Source: Eulemur rufifrons
Taxonomy: Eukaryota > Chordata > Mammalia > Primates > Lemuridae
Assembly (NCBI RefSeq): GCF_041146395.1
Contig: NC_090999.1
Location: forward strand, 66,345,001 to 66,409,000
Direction: 5' to 3'
Length of the DNA stretch: 64,000 nt
In this document: piece after piece, positions 11,935 through 23,635 of the stretch
Layout: each line of letters opens with the position of its first letter
Position numbering within the stretch: position 1 is the stretch's first letter
Position numbers and translations under genes: made by a program
Notes under the pieces: model-generated
What the model was told of the DNA's origin: nothing
The model's input: the letters and a program-made list of their open reading frames with translations, nothing else
Database searches by the model: none

Positions 11935-12372
11935 TGTTAGTTTCCTAGGGCTGCCATAACAAACTGGGTGGCTTAAAACAACAGAAAGTTATTCTCTCAC
12001 AGTTCTAGGGGCTAGAAGCCCAGTCAAGGTGTCGGCACATCCCTGCCTAAGACCCGGGGCAGAATCCTCCCCTGCCTCCTCCCGGCTTCTGCTGGTGGCC
12101 AGCGCTCCTTGCCCTTCCTTGGCTTGCAGTTGCTCCAGTCTCGTGTGTGCCTCCGTCACCTCATGGCATTCTCCTTGTGTGTGTGTCTGCGTCTCTTCTT
12201 TCCTTACAAGGACACCAGTCATATGGGATTAAAGGCCCAGCCTATTCCCGTATGGCCTCATTTTAACGAACTACACCTGCAATGACCCTATTCCAAATAA
12301 GGCCACATTTTGAGGTATTGGGGGTTAAAGATTTCAACATGTGTTTTTAGGGGCACAATTCAGCCTATAATA
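11935..12372 (-). mobile_element. MLT1-type LTR of ERVL-MaLR (antisense, solo)
   Basis: The + strand begins GTTAGTTTCCTAGGGCTGCC, continues GGTGGCTTAAAACAACAGAA, GGACACCAGTCATATGGGAT and CTCATTTTAACGAACTACAC, and ends near GGGGCACAATTCAGCCTATA. This is the complete inverted order of an MLT1 LTR, with no internal retroviral sequence on either side. The middle is GC-rich and gives chance open frames (11989-12232). Confidence 0.85.
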
Positions 12373-12908
12373 GCTATCAGTATTTTTTTTTTTTTCATAC
12401 TACACTAGTTAACATCATGTAGGGCAAATAAACCACGTATGTGGTTCACAGGTCCCAGGCCAGAGATTAAGGAGCCTGCAAAGAGGAGTGTAAGCTGGAT
12501 GCGAGTAGACACACGGCTCTGTCTGTTCACCCCTGGGTCCAGCACCTAGTGCAATGCCTGCCCAAGTATTTGCTGAGATAATAAGCGTTTGATGAACTAA
12601 TGATATTTCCTTTATGCATCCAAATATCTGGAAGGGTATTCCAGAGAGAGAAGGGTATTGCTAGAGAGAGAACCCAACCTTACTTGTAGTTGACCAAAAC
12701 TACACTCAAACTTTTATACTTTCTGCAGGTTTCTACTCAAATTTGAACAAAGCTATATAAAATAGTAACCGCTACCCCTAAACTAACACTCCCGTCCTTC
12801 CTCTGCCTTGGATCTCTCCATATCACTGCACTTACGCCTGTGTCTGAGATCTAACCCAACAACTCTATTCCGTTTGTGCTAATTCTTAGATATCAGTCTT
12901 TCTTTTTC
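12373..12908. other. No recognised feature
   Basis: A T-run at about 12384, then unique sequence. Two adjacent copies of an AGAGAGAGAAGGGTATT/AGAGAGAGAACC word lie near 12640-12675. Confidence 0.4.
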
Positions 12909-12911
12909 TCT

Positions 12912-13325
12912 GTGGTAGAGATTGCCTGTGGTTTACCAAATAGCCAATCTTCCCTTTCCTTGAAAGCAAAAACCCAGAGCAATTTGCCCAGCTGAAAAAT
13001 AACATTTTTAAGCTTAGTTTGTCAACAGGAATAGATAATTAGACATAAGTTGGTAGTCTTGGGGGTTTCTGGAAAGCTCTTTTTGTCTTGTCCATCTATC
13101 CTGTTTCCTGCTTGAAAAGTGAATGTGATGACTGGAGCAATGGCAGTCATTTTGGATCATAAAGTGATCTTGACAATGGAAGCTACGTGCTCAGAATGGT
13201 AGAGCATGAAGATGGAGGTTTGGCCCCTGGTGATATTTTAGAGTCATAGCATTAGCATCAGAGAGCTTACTTCCAGACTTCTTTTATGTGAGAGGAAAAG
13301 AAAACCCCCTAATTTTTTTAAGACA
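12912..13325 (+). mobile_element. Probable MaLR-like LTR (sense)
   Basis: Starts GTGGTAGAGATTGCCTGTGG. Inside are GAATGTGATGACTGGAGCAA, GGCAGTCATTTTGGATCATA and CAATGGAAGCTACGTGCTCA, with CCAGACTTCTTTTATGTGAG near the end. The sequence order resembles ancient mammalian LTRs of the MLT1 group. Subfamily not assigned. Confidence 0.5.
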
Positions 13326-14765
13326 TAATGCAGGTAATGTTCTGTTTTCTCCTAGACTCACTCCTGCCCTTTTCAGCTCTGCTCTGTGTTTTAGGAAATG
13401 ACATTTCCCGGTCTCCCTTGACTTTTGCCTTCCAGGGAGATCGAGCTAATGAGTTGAATACCAGAGGGCAAGAGGTGGGAAAAAGCCAGAGTGTTTCTTC
13501 CCCTTTCTCTCTGCTTCAGGAGAGACTCTGGCAATAGAATGATTTGTTTTCATCAGACAACATTCTCTCTACAGGGAACCCTCCATCTTCTGCCAAATAG
13601 CCCTGGCTCCTGGGCCCCCGTGCCTCCATCTCCTGCCTTCCCCTCTCCCTGGTGGTGGCAGGGGCTTTCCCCTGTTGCTAATCAGCAAATTTCCTCACTG
13701 AATAATGTTCAACTTCTCAGCTCTTTCATCAACTGTGCAACAAATTCTTGAATATAATGTCCTCTGTTTGAAATGTGTACATTGGTTTCTGTTTCCTGAC
13801 TTGCCCCTGAATGATACAGCCACGGCATTTTGCAAAAGGAAGGGATTCTTTTTTCCTCCCAGCTGAAAACAATGTTTGACTGTTATATCTTGCTTCAGAA
13901 TTCATGGAGAAAGCAGAGAGAAACCTCTGGGATGCTGAGGCCTCTTAACATCCCAGTGAGACCAGCAGATCCTGGCCATTTATGGCTTCTGCCAGACAGG
14001 TATGAGCCTTCTCTGGATCTTATTTCTGAAAACAAAAACTGAAGGGTCTTTCATCTTCTCTTTCATGGCCAAGTGCTTAGTGTATGCTTCCTGGACAATT
14101 ATATCTCTATCAAAAACTCATGCTGGGGGTCAAACTTTCCAGTGTGCAACCTCCTGCTCAGCTTTACCCCATGGGCCAAGAGGACAATGGTAACCTCTGA
14201 TCTCACCATAATCCTCCTGTGTTTTCTATTCTTGAGACAGCCCGTCCTCACAGCATTTCCTAAATGTGTTCAATAAGCAGTTCAAAATCTTCCTCTTGCA
14301 TTTGATCTACAGCTTTCTCAAACATCATCAGCTTGTGCTATCTGAGACCGGCTGCTCCAGAACATCCTGCCGACATCCTACCTCTTGCACCTGGGTGCTG
14401 GAGATGGGAGACAGATGTGATGGGGATGGGGCCCTTCCACCAACTCCAGTGTTCTGCTTGAAAACTTTCCATCTTGCCCTGAGACCAACTCAGCCTTCTT
14501 CCAATTCTATATTGGACCACACAAGGCTCCACCATCTCCATTCCTCCAATATCTTCTGCAGGAAATCTCCGATGGAATCACTGATAAGCCCTCATATTAA
14601 AGCATTGCTCCAGAGTTCCGCTGAGTCTTGGTCTATTCTTGCACACATTTCAGAGCTTGGTGGCCCACCTTGGTCCCCTTGGTGTTCCACTCTTCATAAG
14701 ACAATACACCAAGCGCCCCAGCAGCTCAGGCTTGATCTGAACAGAATTTTTCTGCAGTAGCAGAG
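13326..14765. other. Unassigned, possibly old repeat
   Basis: The segment ending GTTTCTGTTTCCTGACTTGC...CCTGAATGATACAGCC (about 13790-13820) resembles the end of an ancient interspersed repeat. The longest plus-strand frame in the window (14266-14760, 164 codons) lies here but has no domain, no splice context and low-complexity Ser/Leu/His composition, so I do not call it a gene. Confidence 0.35.
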
Positions 14766-15520
14766 CAGTGTTGGCTTACTTCATTTGGCATGGTCAGTTC
14801 CTGTACGTTCACTAATGCCTCCTCCCCCCATTTGGAAGGTAAAATTCATTGCAAGAATAAGCCCAAATTTATTCATAAGTGATCATAAATATGCATGGAG
14901 TTCAGAGGAGGGTTAGATTTTTTTTGTTATTATTATTCCCATAGAGGTTGCCTTTCAAAAAGAATAAACCAGGGATATACATTGAAAAGCTCTTTTTCCC
15001 TTCACCACTCCCTGCCCCTTCCTCTGGGCATCGATGCTGCCCCTTGTCTTTAAGGCCAGCAAGCCCTGTCCCTGCCTCTAGCCCAAGAAAACAAAGATGG
15101 ATTCTTAAATTCCTCAGCATGCAGCACCTCTAAGACGAACAAAACTCTCTTTTGCTAATATTAATCACTTCTCATATAACACAACTGTAGTGTATGCACA
15201 TTTCAAAAGCTATCCCCTCCCCTTTAAGGGCAATAATGGGGAGAAATAAAAAAACTGAAAGTGACAGAAGAGTCCACCCTACTACAGAAAAGAATAAGCA
15301 ATGGATTAATTTCATAATAAAGAAAAATCATAAAATTAAGTTTCCAAAAGTTTTAGGGAAAATAGAATTGGAATAAGTAAAGATGAATAAGTCCAAAGGA
15401 TTTCTAAGAAAGATCCTTATATTTAAGTGTTTTTTCCTATTAATCTTTCTCTATATAAGTATTGTTTTATAAATAATATTCTTTAAGATTGTTGTGCCAC
15501 AATGATTTTTAAAGAATTTC
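14766..15520. other. No recognised feature
   Basis: AT-rich unique sequence with an A-rich tract at about 15240-15330. Confidence 0.4.
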
Positions 15521-15521
15521 C

Positions 15522-15573
15522 ATACAGATAAATAGCTAGACAGATAGTGATAGCTAGACAGATAGATAGATAA
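15522..15573. repeat. GATA/GACA-type microsatellite
   Basis: Degenerate ATAGCTAGACAGATAGTGAT units ending GATAGATAGATAAAT. Confidence 0.85.
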
Positions 15574-15941
15574 ATCAGCAAACATATTGATGATGATTTT
15601 GCATCAGGGTTACCAACTTGCAAATTATTCATGAAGAAAAAAGAATCTCCTTACATTGTGGCCACGCATTTCAGAGAACAAAAATAATCATTTATATATT
15701 CTTTCTACAAAAGCAATTATTTTTCTTCAAGTTGAAATTGTTGCAAGGGACATACAAATGCTGTGAACTGAAATGGAAAAAAACACTATGTTGCTCTGTT
15801 CAAAACGTTTCCACTCAACTCAAGCAATCTCCTACACTCCTGAATAACATGGTGAACCTAAAATTTTTTAGTTTTATGTGGAACTAAAAAATGAGACTTG
15901 TTTGGATAGTTCCTCATATTTTTTGATGTTCTTCATATTTT

Positions 15942-15972
15942 TTGTTATGCATGGCTTAGGCTGATAAATCAA
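15942..15972 (+). repeat. 31-bp direct repeat, copy A
   Basis: Identical over 31 bases to 16903-16933; begins TTGTTATGCATGGC and ends GATAAATCAA. Flanks do not match beyond the repeat. Confidence 0.95.
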
Positions 15973-16902
15973 GGAGGTATGTCGATGCATCTTTTAGCAT
16001 CCATTCTCATTTATCATGCAGAATTAGGAAGATGAAGAAGTCTACACATCAGTGAGCTTCTTAATGGTGGTTGGAGATGTTTTGCAATGGCAGGATAATG
16101 TGCCATAAATGACAAAGGGTTTTTGTTTTTGGTTTTTGTTTTTTTGAAAAAGAAATGCAGCTCACTCTTACTGTCCCCAAAATTTTTCCTTGTTGAAAAT
16201 GGTGAGGAACAACCAAGAAGAATGTGTATGATTAAGTCGATTCGCTAGAGTTCATGAATCGACAAGTTACCTGACTCTTAGTTCTTCCAACACGATTTGT
16301 ATTTGGGCAGTGAGTGCAGCACACCATCCTCACAGTGAACTGGGGTGCTCCTGGGGAAAACACCCAGATCTATGTTTTAGAATCACAAAACATTAGCTCT
16401 GGAAAGAATCACAGCAATGATTTTCTTCAGCCCTCAATGACATGAAGATAAGAACAGAGGTGTCAACTGACTGCTTCAAGTTTGCACACTGGGGTGACCC
16501 ACCATCTCGGTTTCCTCTGGTCTGTCCTGGTTTTAGCGCTTAAGGTCTCATGTGCCAGGAAAGCCCTTAGTCTTGGGATGATTGAGTTTTCTAAAATTAG
16601 GTGTAGATTTCAGGTTGCCTGATTACTACATCCAGTGATTTTTTTTCCCCATACATCTTTATTTTTTACCAAGAATCTAGTTGGCCGATTGTTAAAAGAC
16701 CATTTGTATATATGTTTAAGTACTAATGATATGTTCCTTCTATATTTATGGTATGAAATAAAAAAATTTTGTTTTGGTTTTGGTTGCCCAATAAATTGTT
16801 TAGAAGATTATTCCGGTGTAAGACATGACCTAAATATGATTTCATTTCATTCTCCCTCCTGTCTCTCCTTCCTTTTTATGCTTGGAAAGAAGTAGATTTG
16901 TG
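15973..16902. other. 930-bp segment between direct repeats
   Basis: AT-rich, with no gene. The part at about 16490-16595 (GGTGACCCACCATCTCGGTT, GTCTGTCCTGGTTTTAGCGC) resembles a fragment of an old DNA transposon carrying the common TTGGTCACCCTA-type terminus, but the family is not assigned. No poly-A or terminal inverted repeat marks the segment as one mobile element. Confidence 0.4.
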
Positions 16903-16933
16903 TTGTTATGCATGGCTTAGGCTGATAAATCAA
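16903..16933 (+). repeat. 31-bp direct repeat, copy B
   Basis: Second perfect copy of 15942-15972, 961 bases downstream. Confidence 0.95.
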
Positions 16934-16949
16934 ATCAGTAGACGTTTCA

Positions 16950-17330
16950 AATAAACAAACAAAATGAATTTGAGAGGTGATAAGTGTTTGCAAGTGTCAC
17001 CGTGGAGACCAGAGAATGGCTTGTCGCCATGGAGACCTGCATAAACACTCTGCCTGTGATTATTTCCATGTGAAATCAGATATGGAGGAGATTTGGGAAA
17101 GAGGATGTATAAATGGAGCTGGCATTCATTACAGCTGGAGATGAGTTGTGTGAGAAGGCTGGGGGATGCTAAAGCAAGTTGACAGCGTGCAATGTGTCTG
17201 TGCTCACCATTGCTCCACCAGTGTGCAGGGAAAAACCTTCAGGGAAAACCTCGAAGTTTGGAGGGTCAGGTGGGTATGCTCTACCAGCAACTAAAATACT
17301 GTAGGATTGATTGGAGGTGATTGCCATTCA
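16950..17330. promoter_or_regulatory. Candidate regulatory block with two X-box-like sites
   Basis: Repeat-poor. Contains GTCACCGTGGAGACC (16996-17010) and GTCGCCATGGAGACC (17023-17037), near copies of the RFX-factor X-box GTNRCCATGGNGAC, 27 bases apart on the same strand. An AT-rich GTGATTATTTCCATGTGAAA segment follows. Regulatory role is inferred from motif content only. Confidence 0.35.
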
Positions 17331-17399
17331 CTCTTCTACACCTTTGTCCACATTGGCCACGTGTCACTGTTATTGTGGTAAGTTCTGTAGGGTTCAGAT

Positions 17400-17625
17400 A
17401 TAATAATAATGACAGCTAGTCTTTATTATGTGCTTGTCACCTTGCAGAGACTATATTAAGCCCTTTATGGATATCATGTCATTGAAGCTGTGCAACACTT
17501 ATAAGGTAAGGCAAATATTATCTCCATTCTACCAACAAAGGAACTGACCTTGCTCAAGGTCATACAGCTAGAAAACGGTGAAGTCAAGATTCAAATCAGG
17601 CAGTCTGGGGGCAGGCAGAGCCCAC
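17400..17625 (-). repeat. MIR SINE (antisense)
   Basis: AATAATAATGACAGCTAGTC, TGTGCTTGTCACCTTGCAGA, then GCTCAAGGTCATACAGCTAG and TCAAATCAGGCAGTCTGGGG: complete inverted MIR. Confidence 0.9.
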
Positions 17626-17856
17626 AAATCTTACATACAACACTCTGATGAGAAGATGAGGTCCTTGTATCTGAGATGCTTTATTTATATCTAAATAATG
17701 AAATAAACATAATAAAGAATAACATTAGGGCAACAATATGTATTTCCAGTACCTATACACATTTTAGCTAATTACAGGTTAATTACAGGTAGTTACAGGT
17801 TAATGTCAATGTGAACCTCATCCCCTTACCTCTTCCTTCTCTACAGATGTATCTTT
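17626..17856. other. Unique sequence with short tandem TTACAGG units
   Basis: Three TTAATTACAGG-like units at about 17768-17805 and otherwise nothing recognised. Confidence 0.4.
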
Positions 17857-17916
17857 GAGATTCTTAGTTGCAGAGAACAGAACACAGAGATTCTTAGTTG
17901 CAGAAAACAGAACACA
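17857..17916 (+). repeat. 30-bp tandem duplication
   Basis: Two abutting 30-base copies (17857-17886, 17887-17916) differing at one base (GAGAAC versus GAAAAC). A recent local duplication. Confidence 0.95.
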
Positions 17917-19452
17917 TTAGCTAGCTAAAAAAGAAAAGAAAGGTATTAGCATGTGAATTAGGTTATGGTATATCTGGGAGGGTCAGAGGGTCATGTTTGA
18001 CAGGTACAGAACCCAAAGTCCACACCTTCCTACTTGAGTGTCCACATAACTCTTCTTAGGCATTTGAATACAATTCACCCTAAAATGTACATTTATGTTT
18101 TCATGTGCATTGAATCCAGGATTGGACCCATTCACAATAACACTCTTCCCTGAAAGCTCTATTTCCACACAGGACCCCGGTGGACAGTATTCCATGGCCA
18201 AGCTGTTCTAATGGTTACAAAGCTTCAGATGAGGAATTCCTAGTAATCCTAGGCAGCTTTGTGTTGGGTCAACCAACCTTTCCTGAGAAAGAGTGATGCT
18301 GACCCTTGTCTGACAGCAGGCATCAACAGAATTTATTGTAATCTTAAAGAATGGCTACAAGTATCAGTAATCTTGGATAAAGCCCTTTGATTCAAAACTT
18401 GTGGAAGGTTTCTTTACAAGTTAGCGATACACAGAGAATCATCCTTCATTTTGCATTGATAAGTATTCAGCAGACAGCAAAGTGTACAGGATGCTTCTCT
18501 GAGGAGAAATTAAGGACAATGTAAAGCCCCTTGGTTTGGGCCAAGACAGGACCAAGTCGTTATGATTATGAAATTAGAAAGTACATACGTAGCACTCAGC
18601 ACTAAGCAGATGTGCTGTACCTGGTAGTTCACTTCCTCCACCACATCTAACCCCATAGCTCCTCTGAACGTGAACAGAATTCCTGGCTGGGCTTGTGGAA
18701 GTCAGATTGGAAGCAGCTAATTTGTTTTTAACCCTTTGGATGCTATCAGTTATGTAAAGAGATTCTGTTTCCTTTTTCCCTGTGATTGAAAGTTTGTAGC
18801 AAAATATGTGACCCACCTCTAACTAGCAAGTACGTAGGACTTCCCAGCATGACCTTTAGTATCCACACACCTAGCTTCATCCTACTTTCTAATCCTTATT
18901 TTCTCTTTCTCATTTTTAACGACTGCTTATTTGTATCTCACCTGACTGTGTTACATGAATCTTTTTGTGCTTAAATCCTTTTTAGGAAAAGAGTGGCCTA
19001 ACGACTTGGCTTCTTCCGTGATACCACATTGGACGCCCAGGACCCCCTGAGGGGCTCCGTACTTGCAGGTTCTGTACTTGTGGCTCTCTCAAACCCATTC
19101 CCTCTTTGGTCTGAGTTTTAGGCTGGCTGTGATTTTCTTCTTCAATGCAATCTATCTGCTTTTATCTCCAGAGATTGCTCTTGATTCCTAGTCCCCAAGC
19201 ACCTCCCATGCTGTTTCCCAGCACTAATTTGATTTATTTTGCTTTCTATTCTCTTCTGCTCATTCCAGAATGGAAGGGGGAGAATGGAGAACGTGCTTAG
19301 TCTGCCATCTTCCTACAGTGTCCTCTGCTCCCTTCTCTAGTCCAGATTTGTATTCCCAGCAGTCCTCTGAGCATGCACACTCAGATGCCCCTTAGGAGCC
19401 TCAATTCACAATGTCCAAAGAGAACTCTTTACCTCAACCACACCAGACTCGA
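17917..19452. other. No recognised feature
   Basis: About 1.5 kb of unique AT-rich sequence. Short frames (17983-18201 -, 18574-18816 -) lack domains. Confidence 0.4.
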
Positions 19453-19480
19453 GTGTGTGTGTGTGTGTGTGTGTGTGTGT
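19453..19480. repeat. (TG)n microsatellite
   Basis: Fourteen uninterrupted GT units. Confidence 0.97.
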
Positions 19481-19635
19481 TCCCTGCATAACCAAAAAAG
19501 AAAACATGTTGTATTCTGGCTCTTCCCCCTCTCACATCTCTCTCACCACAAAATGTCCAAGCCTCTAGTTATTCCACATCCCAAATGTTCAAATTCATCC
19601 CTTATTTGTCATTTTTACATTACTATAACATAACA

Positions 19636-19805
19636 GAATCCACCTACTATGTGCAGGCACGGCTCCAAACACTGAACAAAGCAGATTTTTTTTTTGCTCT
19701 CATTTTTAAAAAATGTATTTAACAAATACTTCTATAATGTATACTATGTGCCAGGAACTCCTGTGAAAGTCCATGGGAGTCCATTCTAGTAGGAGACACA
19801 CATTA
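19636..19805 (-). repeat. L2-like fragments (antisense)
   Basis: CCACCTACTATGTGCAGGCA and, after a T-run, ATACTATGTGCCAGGAACTC and GGGAGTCCATTCTAGTAGGA recall the inverted L2 3' end, apparently in two copies. Confidence 0.6.
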
Positions 19806-19959
19806 GTTAGATGAATGCTTCAAGTCTCAGTTTAGAGACTTGGAACCTCTCCCGAATCTCCCGGGCTCAGCTAAGCCCAACACACCCTGTACAGACCATT
19901 CCCCCAGCATGTTTATGTGGTTGCCTCTGCCACGGAACTGCAAGTTCCCAAGTTGCGCT

Positions 19960-20035
19960 CTTCCTTTTATCCCTAGAACGGTACTCAACACTGAATAGGA
20001 AGTCATTAAATGTTGATTGAACAACTGCCAAACTA
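19960..20035 (+). repeat. L2/MIR-type 3' end (sense)
   Basis: TTTATCCCTAGAACGGTACT then AAATGTTGATTGAACAACTG resembles the L2 3' terminus. Confidence 0.5.
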
Positions 20036-20039
20036 AGCC

Positions 20040-20300
20040 AATTTGATCATGTTGCTCTGCTGCTTAAAACATTTTCATGAGTCGCCACTACTAAAGGCGT
20101 GAGTCCAATTCCTCAGCATGGCACATCATGCCCACAGACTGGCCCCACCTGTGCTTCTGGCCTCACCTCCACGAGTTATCACTCATGCTCCTTTTGCTCC
20201 AGCCACACCAAACTCTTTCTCACACTCAGAGTAATGTTCTCTATAATTTCTCAAGGCCTGCTATGCAATACCCTACCTGACTTGGCTGCCTTTATTAAAG
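20040..20300 (+). repeat. L2 LINE fragment (sense)
   Basis: TTGCTCTGCTGCTTAAAACA, GCCCACAGACTGGCCCCACC, TCCTTTTGCTCCAGCCACAC and CACACTCAGAGTAATGTTCT follow the L2 consensus. The element is cut at 3' by the L1 insertion at 20302. Confidence 0.8.
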
Positions 20301-20301
20301 T

Positions 20302-21918
20302 CTTTTTTATTATTATTATTTTCCTTTACTTATTTTATTTCAGCATATTATGGGAGTACAAATGTTTAGGTTACGTATATTGCCTTTGCCCCACCCAAGT
20401 CAGAGCTTCAAGTGTGTCCATCCCCCAGATGGTCCACACTGTACCCATTAGGTGTGAATATACCCATCTGGTCCTCCTCCCGCCACCTGCCCGACACCAG
20501 ATGGATATTACTACTATATGTGCACATACGTAGTGATCAGTTAATATCAATGTGATGCTGAGTACATGAGGTGCTTGTTTTTCCATTCTTGTGATACTTC
20601 ACTTAGTAGAATGGGCTCCAGCTCTATCCAGGATAATACAAGAGGTGCTAGATCACTGTTGTTTTTTGTGGCCGAATAAAACTCCATGGTATATACATAA
20701 CCACATTTTATTAATCCACTCATGGATTGATGACTTGGGTTGTTTCCACATCTTTGCAATTGTGAATTGTGCTGCTATAAACATTCTAGTGCAGATGTCT
20801 TTTTTTATAGAAAGTTGTTTTTTTCCTTTGGGTAGATGCCCAGTAATGGGATTCATGGATCAAATGGGAGTTCTACTTGTTGCTCTTTGAGATATCTCCA
20901 TACTACTTTCCACAGAGGTTGTACTAGTTTGTAGTCCCACCAGCAATGTATGAGTGTTCCTATCTCTCCGCATCCACACCAACATTTATTGTTTGGGGAC
21001 TTTTTGATAAAAGCCATTCTCACTGGAGTTAAGTGATATCTCATTGTGGTTTTGATTTGCATTTCTGATGATTAGAGATGTTGAGCATTTTTTCATATGT
21101 TTGTTGGCCATTAGTCTGTCTTCTTTTGAAAAGTTTCTGTTCATGTCCTTAGCCTACTTTTTAATGAGGTTGTTTGATTTTTTGTTACTGATTTTCCTGA
21201 GTTCTATATAGATTCTAGTTATCAGCCTTTTATTGGATACGTAGCATGCGAATATTTTCTCTCATTCTGTAGGTTGTCTGTTTGCTCTAGTGATAGTTTC
21301 CTTGGCTGTGCAGAAGCTTTTTAATTTGATCAGGTCCTATTTATTTATTTTTGTTGCTGCTATAATTGCCTTTGGGGTCTTCCTCATAAACCTTTTGCAT
21401 AGGCCAATGTCTATCTATAGAAGTTTTTCCAACATTTTCTTCTAGAATTCTTATAGTCTCATGGCTTAGGTTTAAGTCTGTTATCCACCATGAGTTAATC
21501 TTTGTGAGAGGTGAGAGGTGTGGATCCTGTTTCAGTCTTCCACATGTGGCTATCCAATTTTCCTAGCACCATATATTGAATAAAGATTCTTTTTCCCAGT
21601 GTCTGTTTTTGTTTGCTTTATCAAAGATTAGATGGCTATATGAAGATGATTTTATATGTGGGTTCTCTTTTCCATTCCATTGGTCTCTGTCTCTGTTCTT
21701 GTGCCAGTTCCATGCTGTTTTAGTTACTACAGCCTTGTAATATTGCTTGAAGTCTGGTAAATTGATGCCTCTCAATTTGTTCTTTTTGCTTAAGGTTGCT
21801 TTTGCTATATGGCATCTTCTCTGGTTCCATATGAAGCGTAGAATTATTTTTTCTAGATCTGTGAAAAATGATGTTGGTATTAATAGGGATTTTATTGAAT
21901 CTGTAGATCCCCTTGGGT
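20302..21918 (-). mobile_element. Strepsirrhine-type L1, 5'-truncated (antisense)
   Basis: LINE-1 copy inserted head to the right. It reads, on the minus strand, from within ORF2 (KGIYRFN-like start near 21917) through the C-terminal part: [79 protein letters not shown]. It then runs through a short 3' UTR with the TATTTCAGCATATTATGGGA (+ strand) terminus and an interrupted A-tail (20302-20335). The frame is broken by stops and shifts, so it is dead. It interrupts L2 sequence on its left. I found no clean target-site duplication. Confidence 0.95.
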
Positions 21919-22085
21919 TCATGGCCAAACTCAAAGATCACATATCCCTACATGTCACATGTTCCCCACAGGACATGTGACTCTGGTACCTACATGTTCA
22001 CTTATATTCACTTATCACGTGATATTGCAATGATTTATTTATATGTATCTATCTCCCTCCCTACTCAGTACATGGGCTTTTCAGT
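21919..22085. other. Short unique spacer between two L1 copies
   Basis: Contains CACATGT...ACATGTG inverted words (21956-21980) and no gene. Confidence 0.4.
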
Positions 22086-22725
22086 TCTTTTTTTTTTTTT
22101 GTGTGATTTTATTTCTTTATTAATATTTTTAAGTAAATTGACAAATAATTGTATTACACTTACCAACGTTTTATACAATTTGATGTTTTGACATATGTAT
22201 ACAACGTGGAATGATTAAATCAAGCTAATTAACATAACCATCACCTCACTTATTTTTTGTGGTGAGACATCTGAAATTTACTCTGTGGTTTTCATTTTAG
22301 CCATTCTGGTGACTGTCTAGTGACGATGGCACATTGTGGTTTTACTCTGCATTTCCTTGATGAGTAATGGCGTTCAACATATTTTCACTTCCTTATTGGC
22401 CATTAGGTGGTCTCCTCTTTTACCGTTCTTAGGTCTCTCCTCCTTTTAATTGATCTGTTGTTTTATTAACTTGTAGAATTCTTTACATTTTCTATGTGAG
22501 TTCCTTCATTAGATGTACGTAGAGTGAATATTATCTTCCAGTCTGCTTTTTACCTTTTCCATATCTTAATGGCATCATTTGATGAGCAAAACTTTGTACT
22601 TTCGATAAAATCTAACTTGACCTTTTCTTTTATGTTTAGTGTCTTTTATGTACTAAGAAATCACTGTCTAACCCAAGGTTGTGACAATAATCTCCTATGT
22701 TTTCTTCTAGAAGTCCAATAATCTT
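22086..22725 (-). mobile_element. Older L1 3' end (L1MA-like, antisense)
   Basis: T-run, then TTGACAAATAATTGTATTAC, GATGTTTTGACATATGTATA, AACATAACCATCACCTCACT and, further in, ATTTCCTTGATGAGTAATGG and ATGGCATCATTTGATGAGCA. This is the inverted 3' UTR and ORF2 end of a mammalian L1, more diverged than its neighbour. Confidence 0.85.
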
Positions 22726-22784
22726 TTTTAAACTCATTGTGTCCACAGCTGGTTTTCTTGTAATAATTCACTAATAGCAACACT

Positions 22785-22995
22785 AATGGTAATGATCATA
22801 AGAACAATAGCTAATATTTATTGAGCTTACACAATATTCCAGTTACACTTTCAAGGACATGTACCAAAGTTCTTGAACGACAAGAATTATATTTTACTCA
22901 TCTTTGAATTCTCTCTGCTTTCATATAACACATGTCTCAGCTCCTTGAATATAGCAGATACCCAAGAAATATTTGATGCAATGAACATGTGAATG
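22785..22995. repeat. MIR fragment plus L2 3' end
   Basis: ATAGCTAATATTTATTGAGC (MIR antisense start) is followed at 22900 by CTCAGCTCCTTGAATATAGC and CAAGAAATATTTGATGCAAT, which resembles a sense L2 terminus. Confidence 0.6.
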
Positions 22996-23635
22996 AGTGA
23001 ATAGATTTACACAGCTCTTCACTGTACCATGTAGCATAACTAGAGAAGGGTTAAACCTCAGTTTATTTGATGTGTCTACAGAAGGGAGGATTCAAGGTCT
23101 TAATTCTTAAACCAAAACAGGAAACTTTATTTTCAAGTGCCTCTTCTAAGTAAGTGTGCTAGCTTTATTGGCTGGCCACCCACTCTCCATTTTTATTACT
23201 TTTCAAATGTAAAAAATTATGTGTCCTTGGAGTGTTTTTTTTTTCCTATTTCTAATAGAATATTATATCAGTACAATCACTTACTTATTATTTCCTCCTA
23301 CACAATCTATACATAAGACATTATTTGTTTCTTAAAGGCAAATCTCTATGATCCAATTTAAAATAGCTTCAGGTAGTTATAAAAGACCATTTTAGCCTGT
23401 CTTAAGTCTGCATATTGGTAAAATGAATGTTGCATGGTGGAAAACAACAGTTGTCATTTGTAATGAGATTTTAAGAAAATGTAACCTATGTTTTTCCTGG
23501 GCGACCTGAACCTTAGTCATACTATTAGCAATAAACTGTTTTTCTAGCTCTCACCCCCACTTACTATTACAGGACCTCAAACCTTTTTCAAAACTTTCTA
23601 TTCCATCCTCAGATATATCTGAAGGATCCTGTGGA
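22996..23635. other. No recognised feature
   Basis: AT-rich unique sequence. The AATAAA word at 23530 is not linked to any transcript evidence. Confidence 0.4.

Noticed and set aside
14266..14760. 164-codon plus-strand frame, the longest on that strand
   Set aside because: No recognisable domain, low-complexity composition, no flanking splice or poly-A context; one such frame is expected by chance in 64 kb.
15522..15573. Regularly spaced GATAG/GACAG words as a CRISPR-like array
   Set aside because: Simple tetranucleotide microsatellite; no unique spacers.
23525..23535. AATAAA as a polyadenylation signal for the GC-rich block
   Set aside because: It lies upstream of the plus-strand frame and in the wrong orientation for the minus frames.
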